DNA of 64,000 bases from Chloroflexota bacterium. Lineage in GTDB: Bacteria; Chloroflexota; Limnocylindria; Limnocylindrales; CSP1-4. Under the pieces are notes generated by a model. The model was not told the DNA's origin. It saw only the letters and a list, made by a program, of their open reading frames with translations, and made no database searches. The number at the start of each line of letters is the position of its first letter. Positions within the stretch are counted from its first letter, which is position 1. Shown here piece after piece: positions 40,343 through 51,018 of the stretch. The DNA lies in assembly GCA_026004015.1 (NCBI GenBank), contig BPIH01000003.1:62001-126000 (forward strand). Direction: 5' to 3'. The position numbers were made by a program, and so were the translations under genes.

Positions 40343-41291
40343 CTAGGCGGCGAGGCGTTCGGCGGCCCGAAGGCGGGCGCTTCGGGCTCGGGGGTTCGTG
40401 AGGACTTCGACGGAGCCGGGACGAAGGGGGCGTCGGGTCAGCGGCCGAAGGCGCGGCCGGCGACCGCAGACGCAGACCGGCGCCTCCGACGGGCAGGTGC
40501 AACCGCGCCGTTCGGCGGCGATGAAGCGCTTGACGATCCGGTCCTCGAGGGAGTGGTAGGAGAGGACGACGAGCCGACCGCCGGGTCGGAGGAGATCGAC
40601 GGCGGCGACGAGCCCCTCCCGGAGCGCCTCGAGCTCGTCGTTGACGGCGATCCGGAGGGCCTGGAAGACGCGGGTCGCCGGGTGGATCCGGCGCCGGCCG
40701 CGCACGGGCGCCGGGACGGCCGCCTCGACGAGGGCGGCGAGCTCCTCGGCCCGCTCGATCGGCGCCGTCCGCCTCGCTTCGACGATGGCGCGGGCGATCC
40801 GATCGGCGAAGGGCTCCTCGCCGTAGCGCCGAAAGAGGGTCCGGAGCTCGCGCTGGCCGAGGTTCGCCAGGAGCTCCGCCGCCGGCGCCCCCCGGCTCGG
40901 GTCGAAGCGGAGATCGAGGGGGCCGCCGGTTCGGATCCCGAAGCCGCGGCTCCGGTCGGCGAGCTGATCCGACGACAGCCCGAGATCGAAGAGGCAGCCT
41001 TCGACGGCGGTGAAGCCGGCCTCTGGGGCGACTCGCCCGAGGTCGCGGAAGTTCGCCCGTCGGAGGACGAGGCGATCCTCCGAAGCGAGCGAGGCGGGCC
41101 CGGGTCCGCTCGATGGCGGCCGGGTCGGCGTCGAGGCCGAGGACCCGACCATCGGGGCTACTCGCCTCCAGGATCCGCTCGGTGTGCCCACCGCCACCGA
41201 CGGTGGCGTCGATGTGCCGGCTGCCGGGGACCGGCGCGAGGATTTCGACGACCTCGTTCGCCATGACCGGCAGGTGCCCGTCCGTCACCAC
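40343..41291 (-). CDS. rsmH: 16S rRNA (cytosine(1402)-N4)-methyltransferase, one frameshift
   Basis: This SAM-dependent methyltransferase (MraW) modifies C1402 of 16S rRNA. The first 65 codons, from GTG 41291 after GGAGG, contain GHLPVMANEVVEILAPVPG, the SAM motif DATVGGGGHTERIL and LGLDADPAAIER in one frame. A single indel near 41095 shifts to the frame of the track ORF with FDLGLSSDQLADRSRGFG, FRRYGEEPFADRIARAIVEAR, VFQALRIAVNDELEAL and VVLSYHSLEDRIVKRF. The corrected length of about 315 aa is normal. It follows mraZ after 58 bp, as in nearly all dcw clusters. Confidence 0.94.
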
Positions 41292-41349
41292 GGCACCACC
41301 TCCGGTGGTCGGTACCCGAGCGGACCCTGGAAGCGCATCTGGTGGCCCC

Positions 41350-41778
41350 CTAGATCCCAAGCCCTTCGAGCCGATCGGCGAGGGCGGCGGGATCGGTCAG
41401 CTCCCGGCGCACCGCCTCCCAGCGCTCGGGCGCCCAGATCTCGGCGTGATCGCGGGCGCCGAGGACGACGGCCTCGCTCGTCAGCCCCGCCCACTCGCGA
41501 AGGTAGGCGGGCACGAGGACCCGGCCCTGGCGATCGAGCTCCGCCTCGATGGCGCCGCCGAAGAGGAAGCGGGCGAAGGCGCGGGAGCCGGGATCGGCAA
41601 TGGGGAGGGCGGCGACCTTGGCGGCCAGGTCGTCCCAGGCCGGGGCGGGGAAGATCGCCAGACAGCCGTCGATCCAGCGCGAGACGTAGGCGCCGCCCGC
41701 GAGCTGGGCGCGGAAGCGGGCGGGGACGGCGATGCGTCCCTTCTCGTCCACCGAGTGCCGGTACTCGCCGGTGAACAC
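41350..41778 (-). CDS. mraZ: Transcriptional regulator MraZ
   Basis: This is a double-AbrB-fold DNA-binding protein that regulates its own division cluster. The 142-aa intact product starts MFTGEYRHSVDEKGRIAVPARFR and repeats the fold with GGAIEAELDRQGRVLVPAYLREWAGL; both DxKGR/DRQGR motifs are present. It is the first gene of the leftward cluster. Three AGTGG repeats spaced 10 bp apart lie 64-88 bp upstream, a convincing operator, and a sigma-70-type promoter sits beside them. Confidence 0.97.
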   Translation of the reverse strand: MFTGEYRHSVDEKGRIAVPARFRAQLAGGAYVSRWIDGCLAIFPAPAWDDLAAKVAALPIADPGSRAFARFLFGGAIEAELDRQGRVLVPAYLREWAGLTSEAVVLGARDHAEIWAPERWEAVRRELTDPAALADRLEGLGI

Positions 41779-41841
41779 CTTCGGGTCGTCCTCGTCTGGG
41801 CTGGCGACGGCGCCCTGGCCGCCGGGCTATGGGCGGATGCC

Positions 41842-41866
41842 CCACTTGGCACCACTTTGTGCCACT
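41842..41866 (-). promoter_or_regulatory. Triple MraZ operator (AGTGG x3, 10-bp period)
   Basis: On the minus strand AGTGG occurs three times at exactly 10-bp spacing (plus-strand CCACT at 41842, 41852 and 41862). Known MraZ sites are short direct repeats with about one helical turn spacing (TGGGA in E. coli, AAAGTG-type in mollicutes). The sites cover the predicted transcription start, which suits repression. Confidence 0.8.
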
Positions 41867-41873
41867 CGGCTGC

Positions 41874-41901
41874 ATTCTAGTCCCTCAGAGCCGCCCGTCA
41901 A
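41874..41901 (-). promoter_or_regulatory. dcw cluster promoter TTGACG-N16-TAGAAT
   Basis: The -35 TTGACG is at 41896-41901 and the -10 TAGAAT at 41874-41879 on the minus strand, spacer 16 bp. Predicted transcription begins near 41867, right at the MraZ repeats and about 90 bp before the mraZ ATG. Confidence 0.72.
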
Positions 41902-42593
41902 CCCCCAAATCGGCTCAGTTGGGACCGGCGTCGGGCTCCCTCGGGTTCTCGCGAGCCGGTGGCCGCCCCTTCCGCCCGCCCTCGGCTTCTTCCTTCGTCG
42001 TCGGCGGTCCCGCCGACGGCCCTCCGCCGCTCCTCCCAACAGCCTGCGCCTTCCCACCCGACGGCCTCCGCCGCCCCTTCCAACGGCCTCTGCGGCCATC
42101 CCGCCGCCGCTGCCGACCCCCTCCCGCCGCCGTCACCGACCCCGCCCCTCCCGCTGCCCTCGGCCCGCCCCTCCCATCGCCCTGGGCCCACCCCGGTGTG
42201 CCTCCCACGCACATCCTGGCGGCCACCCGAGCCGTCTGACCCGGCCCGCCTGCCGATTCCGTGCGCCTGGGGTCACGGATTCGGCGGCCGGGGACGCCGG
42301 CGACCGGTCCGACCCTGGAGCCGAGCGTCCGGAGTTCTTCGGCGAGGCCGTCGCGACCGCGCCGCCGGCCTGCCCCCGTGCAGGATGTGCGTCCCACGCA
42401 CGCCGGTGCAGGAACGGTGGCGCGTCAGTCACGGAATCGACGAGGTTGCGAGAGGTCGTCCGCGGGGGAGCGAGAGGTGCTCCGCGGGGCGACGTGCCCG
42501 GGCCCACGGGGAGCGCGGGGGCCGACCGTCAGCGATGGAGCCTGGGGTGGCGGTACGGCCGGACGACCGACGGCCCTGAGCGGAGCGGGCCGA
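41902..42593. other. 0.7-kb gene-free region upstream of mraZ
   Basis: All ORFs here look like chance frames in pyrimidine-rich, low-complexity DNA with imperfect copies of GACGGCCTCCGCCGC. Two elements stand out: ACGCACATCCTG at 42207-42218 with its inverse CAGGATGTGCGT at 42381-42392, the latter forming part of the palindrome GTGCGT-CCC-ACGCAC (42387-42401). No gene is supported. Confidence 0.6.
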
Positions 42594-43442
42594 CTACCGA
42601 GTCGGAGGCGGCAACACGAGCTCCTGGCCCGCCCGGAGGCCCGTCGTTCGCGCCCACGGGTTGAGCTCGTAGATCGTCGCCAGCGGGACCCCGAAGTAGT
42701 TGCCGATGCTCCAGAGGTTGTCGCCCTGGCGGACCGTGTAGATGTAGCAGGCGGGCCGGTCAGGGCACGGCTTCAGAAGGGCATACCGATCGCTCGTCGG
42801 GCTGGGGGACGGTTCGGGCGAGGGCGGCACACTCGGCGAGGGGCTCGGCGACGGACTCGGCGAGGGCGTCGGGCTGGGGGACGGTTCGGGTGAGGGCGGC
42901 GGTACGGTCGGCGAGGGGGCCGGAGTCGGCGACGGCGGCGGTACGGTCGGCGTTGCAGCGGGCGATGGCGCCGAGGTCACGGTCGGGGTCGGCGAGGCGA
43001 GCAGACCAGCGACGGTCAGGCCGCCGGGCCGAAGGGTTCCGGCGGCGGCGACGAAGACGGCCACGACGAGGACGGCGAGGGCGGCCGCACGGGCTCGAGG
43101 CAGGCCGGCGAGGGCGCTCCCGACGGCGATGGCGGTGAGCCGGACCGGAGCGCTCCCCTGCCCCGCTCCGGGTGAACGTTCCAGGGTCGCCTCGGGCGCC
43201 GGCGGACGGCGGCCGCGGCGGACGGCGGCGACGAACCGGGGGCAGTCGGCCTGCCGCTCGGTCCGGCAGACGAGCTCGACCTGGAGCCTCGCCAGATCGA
43301 TCGGCCGCTCGCCCGCGAGGCACAGACGGACGTCGTGGACCGCGGCCGGGCCCGTCTCGCCGGCCAGGAACGGGCAGACCGCGGGAAGCACCGGTGCCTC
43401 CGGCGCGGACGTCGCTTCGGGTTCGGAGGCCGGATCGCTCAC
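42594..43442 (-). CDS. Membrane-anchored LysM-domain protein with Cys-rich N-terminus
   Basis: This 282-aa protein has three parts. The cytoplasmic N-terminus holds four spaced cysteines (VCPFLAGE, RLCLAGE, ELVCRTE and ADCPRF), a pattern I associate with several Chloroflexota membrane proteins and which may bind metal. One membrane helix follows (ALAVLVVAVFVAAAGTL). The outside part is a long Pro/Ser/Thr spacer built of SPSPTP- and PSPEPSP-type repeats and a C-terminal LysM domain (YTVRQGDNLWSIGNYFGVPLATIYELNPW). LysM should bind peptidoglycan, so the spacer probably spans the wall. Its location beside the division cluster suggests a wall or division role; this is inferred. Confidence 0.85.
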   Translation of the reverse strand: MSDPASEPEATSAPEAPVLPAVCPFLAGETGPAAVHDVRLCLAGERPIDLARLQVELVCRTERQADCPRFVAAVRRGRRPPAPEATLERSPGAGQGSAPVRLTAIAVGSALAGLPRARAAALAVLVVAVFVAAAGTLRPGGLTVAGLLASPTPTVTSAPSPAATPTVPPPSPTPAPSPTVPPPSPEPSPSPTPSPSPSPSPSPSVPPSPEPSPSPTSDRYALLKPCPDRPACYIYTVRQGDNLWSIGNYFGVPLATIYELNPWARTTGLRAGQELVLPPPTR

Positions 43443-43692
43443 CGGGAACGCTGGGCTCGGGGCGGGCGACGGTTCGACATCGCCGCCAGTCTAGCCGGGC
43501 CCGTCGCGGGGAAGCGTCCCGACGACGGCTCTCCATGGCGGGACGGCGGTCCCGACCAGGGTGCGCGGCCGGCCCGCGCGGGCCGGCCCGGTGTCAACGG
43601 ACGGCGGTGCGCCGGCCCGAGCGGTGCAGCCTGGATGGGGTCCCGAGCAGGCCGGGTAGTACCTTCGGCGCGCCCGGCCGACCATCTTCGCC
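43443..43692. other. Divergent intergenic region between the LysM gene and the small Cys-rich gene
   Basis: With the adjoining promoter this gap is 354 bp and separates two outward-facing genes. I find no further gene; overlapping ORFs have no ribosome sites or recognisable content. Confidence 0.5.
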
Positions 43693-43722
43693 TTGCCCGA
43701 CGCGAAGGGAAGGTGCTAGGCT
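43693..43722 (+). promoter_or_regulatory. Possible promoter TTGCCC-N18-TAGGCT
   Basis: The -35-like TTGCCC (43693-43698) and -10-like TAGGCT (43717-43722) face the small Cys-rich gene 75 bp downstream. The -10 resembles the TAGGAT/TAGAAT elements seen elsewhere in the window. Confidence 0.45.
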
Positions 43723-43796
43723 CGGCCAGGCGAGCCAGCCCAAGGCCGGTTCCAAGGTCCGTTCGTCGCTCCCGAACACCGCTCGAAGGAAGAACC

Positions 43797-44039
43797 GTGG
43801 CGCTCCCCCTCCCGGTCGCCCCGCCCGACGCCCAACCGCAGACCCTGGCCCCCCAGCGGATCCGCCGCTGCACGTTCCGGCGGATGAGCAACCTCGGCCG
43901 GGCCGGCGACGGCCTCTACGTCGTGGAGTGCCTCTACCCGAACCGTCGGCGACCCCTCCCCCTCGGCGACCTCGAGTCGGCGACCCCGATCTGCAACGCC
44001 TGCACGGCGGCCCACATCTTCCGCCCGGACGAAGACTGA
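43797..44039 (+). CDS. Small Cys-rich (zinc-ribbon-like) protein
   Basis: This unrecognised 80-aa protein starts at GTG 43797 with a clear ribosome site (GAAGGAAG). It is missing from the track as a separate ORF because a longer upstream frame swallows it. Four cysteines are arranged as RRCTFRR, VVECLYP and ICNACTAAHIF, with a final C-x2-C and a following His, suggesting one structural zinc. It is soluble with no signal peptide. It sits between the LysM gene (divergent) and the RNase P RNA gene (convergent), with no operon partner. Confidence 0.72.
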   Translation: MALPLPVAPPDAQPQTLAPQRIRRCTFRRMSNLGRAGDGLYVVECLYPNRRRPLPLGDLESATPICNACTAAHIFRPDED

Positions 44040-44094
44040 CCGCCGACCCGACCGGTTCAGACGGGCGAGCGTCGCCGAGCACGGGGAGGCCAGC

Positions 44095-44438
44095 GAGCGC
44101 GATCTGTAAGCCGAGTTCTGTACCGCGCCCGACGGCGCGGCGACGGTCATCCATCTAGGCCGCCGGTTACCCGACGGCTCGAGCGGCCGACCCGAGGGCT
44201 GGGCAGCGCTACCTCATCCCCCGGCACCGAAGCGCCGGGTTGCGCCCTCCTACTTGGCCTTGCTCCGGGTGGAGTTTGCCGCGTTTCACTCCGGCCGAGC
44301 GGCCGGCATCGTCACTGTGGCACTCGTCCTCGCCTCACGGCGGACGGGTGTTACCCGCCACCCTGCGCTGCGGAGCTCGGACTTTCCTCACGCTCGGTCC
44401 CCGATGCGGGAGCGAGCGCGCGACCGTCCGATCGCCTC
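44095..44438 (-). ncRNA. rnpB: RNase P RNA, bacterial class A
   Basis: This is the catalytic RNA that matures tRNA 5' ends. On the minus strand the conserved blocks appear in order: GAGGAAAGTCCGAGCTCC (P4/J3-4 region), CAGGGTG, GGCGGGTAACACCCGTCCGCC, GAGTGCCACAG, AGTGAAACGCGGCAAACTCC, and near the 3' end GGATGACCGTC and ACAGAACTCGGCTTAC. P1 is formed by GAGGCGATC at the 5' end and GATCGCGCTC at the 3' end, which gives the boundaries used. The length of about 344 nt is typical for type A. Confidence 0.95.
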
Positions 44439-44538
44439 GCTGGCGCCCCGATTCTACCGGTTCTCCCGGCCGACCCCTCCGAACGACGACGTCACTCGGG
44501 CCGCCGACTCCTCCGAACGCCGACTCCGAACGCCGACC

Positions 44539-45018
44539 TCACTCGGGCCGCCGGACGACCGAGGCCGGCCCGCCCCGGGCCACCCGGTCGAGGGCGGCGT
44601 TTGCCAGGGCGTCGGCGGCCCGGTTCTCGGCCCGCCGGACGTGCCGGGCCGACCAGCGCTCGAAGCCGGCCAGGGCCCGCCGCGTCGCCGTCCAGAGCGG
44701 AACGAGCTTCGGGTCCCGGACCCGCCACCGGCCGAGGAGCTGCTCGACGACGAGCTGCGAGTCGAGGAGGAGGTCGACCTCCCGGGCGCCGAGCTCGCGG
44801 GCCAGCTCGAGACCGCGGAGGACGGCGGTGTACTCGGCGACGTTGTTCGTCGTCCGACCGAGGGCCTCCGAGATCGTCGCCAGGGCCTCGGCATCCGGCG
44901 CCATCGCCCCCGGGGCCGCGGCGTCGACGAGGACGACCCCGATGGCGGCTGGCCCCGGGTTGCCACGGGCTGCGCCGTCGGCTCGGAGGACGAGTCGACG
45001 GGCCGGAGGCACCGTCAT
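44539..45018 (-). CDS. RNase HI family protein
   Basis: This is a ribonuclease H fold enzyme that cleaves RNA in RNA-DNA hybrids. The 159-aa product contains the catalytic carboxylates in RADGAARGNPGPAAIGVVL (first Asp), NNVAEYTAVLRGLELA (Glu), LLLDSQLVVEQLLGRW (second Asp) and RRAENRAADALANAAL (third Asp). The arrangement matches the short RNase HI-like proteins of Gram-positives, without the E. coli basic handle. It is followed by rnpB on the same strand and preceded by the sdh genes. Confidence 0.92.
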   Translation of the reverse strand: MTVPPARRLVLRADGAARGNPGPAAIGVVLVDAAAPGAMAPDAEALATISEALGRTTNNVAEYTAVLRGLELARELGAREVDLLLDSQLVVEQLLGRWRVRDPKLVPLWTATRRALAGFERWSARHVRRAENRAADALANAALDRVARGGPASVVRRPE

Positions 45019-45049
45019 CGGGACCGGGCGAGCCTCGCTCGGTGCCCCG

Positions 45050-45757
45050 TCACGTCCGTCGCTCGACGATGGCCCCGCTCACCTCGAGGATGGCCTGGGT
45101 GATCTTGATCCCCCGCGGACAGGCGTCGACGCAGTTGAAGATGGTCCGGCAATGCCAGACCCCGTCCCGTTCGGCGAGGATCTCGAGCCGCTCGTCGGCC
45201 GCCTCGTCGCGGGAATCGAAGATGAACCGGTGGGCGTTCACGATCGCCGCCGGCCCGATGTACTCGGGCTGGGCCCAGAAGGATGGGCACGACGAGGTGC
45301 AGGCGGCGCAGAGGATGCACTTCGTCGTGTCGTCGTAGCGGGCCCGTCCTCGGCCGGCGACTGGCGCCGTTCCCGCTCCGGAGCCGGCCCCTCGGCGACG
45401 AGGAAGGGCATGACCCGCCGGTACTTGGCGAAGAAGCCCTCCATGTCGACCACGAGGTCCTTCACGACCGGCAGACCCGGCAGCGGGCGCGACGGTCATC
45501 CGGGCCCCGACCGAGCTGATCGAGGCGGACCTTGCAGGCCAGCCGTTGCGGCCGTTGATGAGCATCGCGTCGGAGCCGCAGATGCCGTGGGCGCAGGAGC
45601 GGCGGAAGGTGCAGGCGTGCCGTCCTGGTCGCACTTCACCTCGGTGCAGGAGGTCGAGGACCCGGTCCGTCGGCTCGGCCTCGACCTTGTAGCGCTCCCA
45701 GTGCGGCCGCGTGTCCTGCTCGGGATCGAAGCGGAGGATCCGGAGGTCGACCTGCAT
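45050..45757 (-). CDS. sdhB: Succinate dehydrogenase iron-sulfur subunit, multiply frameshifted
   Basis: This subunit carries electrons from SdhA to the membrane quinone site through three iron-sulfur clusters. The track ORF keeps one frame throughout, but the middle is nonsense in it. True segments are VDLRILRFDPEQDTRPHWE, FRRSCAHGICGSDAMLINGRN ([2Fe-2S] ligands), then in other frames VVDMEGFFAKYRRVMPFLV, and again RYDDTTKCILCAACTSSCPSFW and FNCVDACPRGIKITQAILE (the [4Fe-4S] and [3Fe-4S] ligands). At least four frame changes are needed in 0.7 kb. The corrected length is about 240 aa. Confidence 0.9.
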   Translation of the reverse strand: MQVDLRILRFDPEQDTRPHWERYKVEAEPTDRVLDLLHRGEVRPGRHACTFRRSCAHGICGSDAMLINGRNGWPARSASISSVGARMTVAPAAGSAGREGPRGRHGGLLRQVPAGHALPRRRGAGSGAGTAPVAGRGRARYDDTTKCILCAACTSSCPSFWAQPEYIGPAAIVNAHRFIFDSRDEAADERLEILAERDGVWHCRTIFNCVDACPRGIKITQAILEVSGAIVERRT

Positions 45758-45777
45758 GGCGCTTCGCTCCCTCGGGG

Positions 45778-47535
<1,758 letters not shown>

Positions 47536-47545
47536 CGTGGCCTCC

Positions 47546-47938
47546 TCAGCGGGTCCCCGGCAGGGGGAGAGTCATGACGACGATGGTGCCGAGGACGAAG
47601 AGGACCGCCGCGAGCAGGTAGAGCCCCGTCACGAGGACCGTCCGGAGACCACCCTTGGCGTAGTCGAGGACGACCGTCCGAACACCCATGAAGCTGTGGA
47701 AGAGCACCATCTGGAGGAGGAGCCAGTCGAAGGCCCGCCAGAAGAGGCTGCTCCAGCGCTCGTTGATGATGAACTCGCTCGTCTGCTCGGCCGGATCGAA
47801 GATGAAGTGGAGGATGGCGAAGTGGGCGAGGGCGAGGACGAAGAGGGCGAGCCCCGAGAGCCGCATGAGGTACCAGACGGCGAGCTCGAAGCCGCCACTC
47901 TGGGGACGGGGTCGTCCGGATCGGGTCCAGAGCGTCAT
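47546..47938 (-). CDS. sdhD: Succinate dehydrogenase membrane anchor subunit SdhD
   Basis: This is one of two cytochrome b556-type anchors that bind haem and quinone. The 130-aa product has three helices: [49 protein letters not shown] and [21 protein letters not shown]. The His residues in LAHFAILH and LFHSFMG are positioned as haem and quinone-site ligands. It is intact and lies 10 bp before sdhA, with sdhC 10 bp upstream. Confidence 0.9.
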   Translation of the reverse strand: MTLWTRSGRPRPQSGGFELAVWYLMRLSGLALFVLALAHFAILHFIFDPAEQTSEFIINERWSSLFWRAFDWLLLQMVLFHSFMGVRTVVLDYAKGGLRTVLVTGLYLLAAVLFVLGTIVVMTLPLPGTR

Positions 47939-47948
47939 CGTCGCGACC

Positions 47949-48311
47949 TCAGGGAGCGAAGATCGGGCGGAGGATGATGAAGGCCCCCGGCAGGCCGACG
48001 GCGGCGAAGACGACCCAGGAGGCGTACCAGAGCTGACGGTGGTAGTGGGTCAAGGCCGGCCAGAAGTCCATGAGGATGATCCGCAGCCCGTTCAGGGCGT
48101 GGTAGAGGAGGGCGCCGCCGAGGAGGACTTCACCCACCCGACCGGCCGGGCTGGCGTAGATGGCGAGGAGCTCGTCGTAGGCCTCGGGGTTGCCGCCGAC
48201 GAGGTAGATGTCGATGACGTGGAGGATGACGAAGAGCCAGATGGCGACCCCGGAGATTCGGTGGAACGCCCAGGCGAGCATCCCTTCGCTCCCCCGATAC
48301 CGGAACAGCAT
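47949..48311 (-). CDS. sdhC: Succinate dehydrogenase cytochrome b556 subunit SdhC
   Basis: This is the other membrane anchor of complex II and the first gene of the sdhCDAB operon. The start is ATG 48311 with GGAGGG just upstream, well inside the longer track ORF. The 120-aa product has EGMLAWAFHRISGVAIWLFVILHVIDIYLVGG, the HRxSG motif of the family, then LYHALNGLRIILMDF with the haem His, and a third helix (WYASWVVFAAVGLPGAFII). Confidence 0.92.
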   Translation of the reverse strand: MLFRYRGSEGMLAWAFHRISGVAIWLFVILHVIDIYLVGGNPEAYDELLAIYASPAGRVGEVLLGGALLYHALNGLRIILMDFWPALTHYHRQLWYASWVVFAAVGLPGAFIILRPIFAP

Positions 48312-48889
48312 CGACCCTCCTTGCCCGCTCGCGTCGGCCCGAGGTGTCGGGCGGCGGAGCCTGCCTGGCGGGCCGGTCGGCCGGCGACGATGCTCGGCCA
48401 CCGACCCCGATCGAATGACCTCCGAAGGCGCGGCCCTCGACCCCGTCGACCCGAGGGGACCGGGCCGCTCGATTCGGTTTCCCGTCCGTCCACCGAGGGG
48501 CGCAGCCGGCGGCCCGGCGACCCGCAGCGGCGACGGGGAGTGGGACGAGGGGCATTCTATGCCCTCGGGGCCGTCGTCGGTGCGGCCGCCGGCCATCCGA
48601 CCCTCGAGGCGGGCTCCGCCGTGCCGGAGGTCTGCCTCGAAGGCGGCCGAGGCGTGGCCGGGGTACGGTCGAGAGGGGCCGCGGAACGGTCGAGGAGGCC
48701 GAGGAACGGTCGCCGGGGGCCGGCCGGCTCCGGTACCATCGAGCGACCGAGCTCATCGCCGCGCCCCGACCGGCACCCGAGCATTGCCCGACCGCACCGG
48801 CGGGCCAGGCGCCGGCCCGGCCCTCGAGTGACGATCCGATCGCCCGAGCCCTCCCGAAGGGCCGCCAACGAACGGGAGGTTCGACCTTC
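48312..48889. other. 0.58-kb divergent region between sdhC and sucC
   Basis: No gene is supported; the ORFs are shadows. The minus strand has TAGAAT (48554-48559), a candidate -10 for sdh, with a poor -35. The plus strand has TACCAT near 48736, a weak candidate for sucC. An imperfect CGGTCGAG(G/A)(A/G)GGCC(G) repeat appears at about 48667-48705. Confidence 0.5.
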
Positions 48890-50098
48890 GTGAAGATCCA
48901 GGAAGCCGATGCCAAGTCGCTTCTCGCCGCCCAGGGGTTGCCCGTCCCGCCATGGCAGGTGGCCCGGGACCCCTCGGCGGCCCGAGCCGCCGCCGAGCGG
49001 TTCTTCGCGGCCGGCGCCGAGCGGGTCGTCGTCAAGGCCCAGGTCCTCGTCGGCGGACGCGGCAAGGCCGGCGGTGTCCGCCTGGCGGCGACCCCCGACG
49101 AGGCCGAGGCCGTCGCCCGGGCCATCCTCGCCTTGACGATCAAGGGCATCCCAGTCCGGAAGGTCCTCGTCTCCCCGGCCGCCGACATCGTCGCCGAGTA
49201 CTACCTGGCCGCCCTCGTCGACCGCTCGGCCCGCCGGATCCTCGTCATGGGTTCGGCCGAGGGTGGCGTCGAGATCGAGGAGGTCGCCGCCCGGAACCCG
49301 GCCGCCATCGTCCGGATCCACGCCGACCCGTACCTCGGGCTCCTCGACTGGCAGGCCCGCCGGATCGCCTTCGCCCTCGGCCTCGGCGCCCACCTGCGGG
49401 AGGCCGTCGCCATCGCCAAGGGCCTCGTCGCCACGATGCGGGCGAACGACGCCGACCTCGTCGAGGTCAACCCCCTCGCCCTCGTTCGCGAGGTTGGCCC
49501 CGAGGGCATCCCGACGGAACGGCTCGTCTGCCTCGACGCGAAGGTCACCCTCGACGACTCCGCCCTCCCTCGCCACCCGGAGCTCGAGGCGATGCGCGAC
49601 CTCGACGAGGAGGACCCCGTCGACCTCGAGGCTCGCCGGCACGACATCAGCTACATCCGCCTCGACGGCACCATCGGCTGCATGGTGAACGGGGCCGGGT
49701 TGGCGATGACGACCATGGACCTCGTCAAGCGAGCCGGCGGGGAACCGGCGAACTTCCTCGACATCGGCGGCGGCGCGCGGGCCGATCGGGTCGCGGCGGC
49801 GATGCGGCTCATCCTCGCCGATCCGAACGTTCGGGCGATCCTCGTCAACATCTTCGGCGGCATCACCCGGGGCGACGAGGTCGCTCGGGGGCTCCTGGAG
49901 GCTCGGGCCGCCCAGGCGCGAACGGTCCCCATGGTCGTCCGGATCGTCGGCACGAACGCCGACGAAGCTCGGCGGATCCTCGAAGCGGCCGACGTCGAGA
50001 CGGCGACGAGCCTCGACGAGGCCGCCGCCAAGGCCGTGGCCGCTGCCGCCCGGGTGGGGCCGATGGCTGCGGCAGAACCCTCGGAGGCGAACCGATGA
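48890..50098 (+). CDS. sucC: Succinyl-CoA synthetase beta subunit
   Basis: This is the nucleotide-binding subunit that, with SucD, converts succinyl-CoA to succinate with ATP or GTP formation. The 402-aa product starts at GTG 48890 after GGGAGG. The ATP-grasp part begins [19 protein letters not shown] and has [17 protein letters not shown]; the CoA-ligase part has [30 protein letters not shown] and [16 protein letters not shown]. It is intact and overlaps sucD by 4 bp (ATGA). Confidence 0.97.
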   Translation: MKIQEADAKSLLAAQGLPVPPWQVARDPSAARAAAERFFAAGAERVVVKAQVLVGGRGKAGGVRLAATPDEAEAVARAILALTIKGIPVRKVLVSPAADIVAEYYLAALVDRSARRILVMGSAEGGVEIEEVAARNPAAIVRIHADPYLGLLDWQARRIAFALGLGAHLREAVAIAKGLVATMRANDADLVEVNPLALVREVGPEGIPTERLVCLDAKVTLDDSALPRHPELEAMRDLDEEDPVDLEARRHDISYIRLDGTIGCMVNGAGLAMTTMDLVKRAGGEPANFLDIGGGARADRVAAAMRLILADPNVRAILVNIFGGITRGDEVARGLLEARAAQARTVPMVVRIVGTNADEARRILEAADVETATSLDEAAAKAVAAAARVGPMAAAEPSEANR

Positions 50099-50979
50099 GC
50101 ATCCTCGTCGGGCGGTCGACCCGCCTCGTCGTCCAGGGCATCACCGGCCGGGAGGGTGAGTTCCACGCCCGGGCGATGCTCGAGTACGGGACCCCCCTCG
50201 TGGCCGGGGTCACCCCGGGCAAGGGCGGCCAGCGGGCCGTGGACGGTCGGGTCCCCGTCTTCGATACCGTCGCCGAGGCCGTCGAGGCGACCGGCGCGAA
50301 CACGTCCTGCATCTTCGTCCCGGCCGCCGGGGCGCCCGACGCCATCCTCGAGGCGGTGGCGGCCGGCATTGGGACGATCTTCTGCATCACCGAAGGGATC
50401 CCCGCCCTCGACATGATCCCCGTCGTCGCCGCCGTCGAGGCCGCCGGGGCCCGCCTCGTCGGCCCCAACTGCCCCGGGGCGACGTCCCCGGGCGAGGCGA
50501 AGGTCGGCATCATCCCGGGCGCCATCCATCGCCCCGGTCGGGTCGGCGTCGTCTCCCGTTCGGGGACCCTTACGTACGAGGCCGTCCAGGCGATGACCGA
50601 CGCCGGGATCGGCCAGAGCACCTGCGTCGGCATCGGCGGCGATCCGATCGTCGGCTCGAGCTTCGTCGACGTCCTCCGGCTCTTCGCCGCCGATCCCGAG
50701 ACCGGGGCCATCGTCCTCATCGGTGAGATCGGCGGCTCGGCCGAAGAGGAGGCCGCGGCCTGGGCGGCCGACCACCTCGCCGACCGCCCGAAGGTCGCCT
50801 TCGTGGCCGGCCGGACGGCGCCCGAGGGCCGACGGATGGGGCATGCCGGGGCGATCATCTCGGGCGGCCGCGGAACGGCGGCCTCGAAGGTCGCCGCCCT
50901 CGAGGCTGCCGGCTTCCTCGTCGCCTCGTCGCCGAGCGAGATCCCGGCCCTCCTCCGGTCGGCGGGCGTCCGCGACTAG
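50095..50979 (+). CDS. sucD: Succinyl-CoA synthetase alpha subunit
   Basis: This is the CoA-binding and phosphohistidine subunit. The 294-aa product begins [25 protein letters not shown] and contains [69 protein letters not shown] and the active-site [18 protein letters not shown] with the phosphorylated His. It starts in the ATGA shared with sucC and lies inside a longer track ORF. Confidence 0.97.
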   Translation: MSILVGRSTRLVVQGITGREGEFHARAMLEYGTPLVAGVTPGKGGQRAVDGRVPVFDTVAEAVEATGANTSCIFVPAAGAPDAILEAVAAGIGTIFCITEGIPALDMIPVVAAVEAAGARLVGPNCPGATSPGEAKVGIIPGAIHRPGRVGVVSRSGTLTYEAVQAMTDAGIGQSTCVGIGGDPIVGSSFVDVLRLFAADPETGAIVLIGEIGGSAEEEAAAWAADHLADRPKVAFVAGRTAPEGRRMGHAGAIISGGRGTAASKVAALEAAGFLVASSPSEIPALLRSAGVRD

Positions 50980-51018
50980 CGGGTCGGCGCCGAGCGACGG
51001 CGAGCGAGCCGGGTCGCC

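Noticed and set aside
37239-41360. 1373-aa minus-strand ORF
   Set aside because: It contains the true N-terminus of RsmH only. The rest is an Arg/Pro/Gly-rich shadow of rsmH, ftsL, ftsI and murF in another frame.
41902-42593. Several 90-200 aa ORFs upstream of mraZ
   Set aside because: They overlap in all six frames, lack ribosome sites and follow low-complexity DNA.
48311-48596. N-terminal extension of SdhC from the track ORF
   Set aside because: The extension has no coding character, and the ATG at 48311 has a GGAGGG ribosome site and matches the family start.
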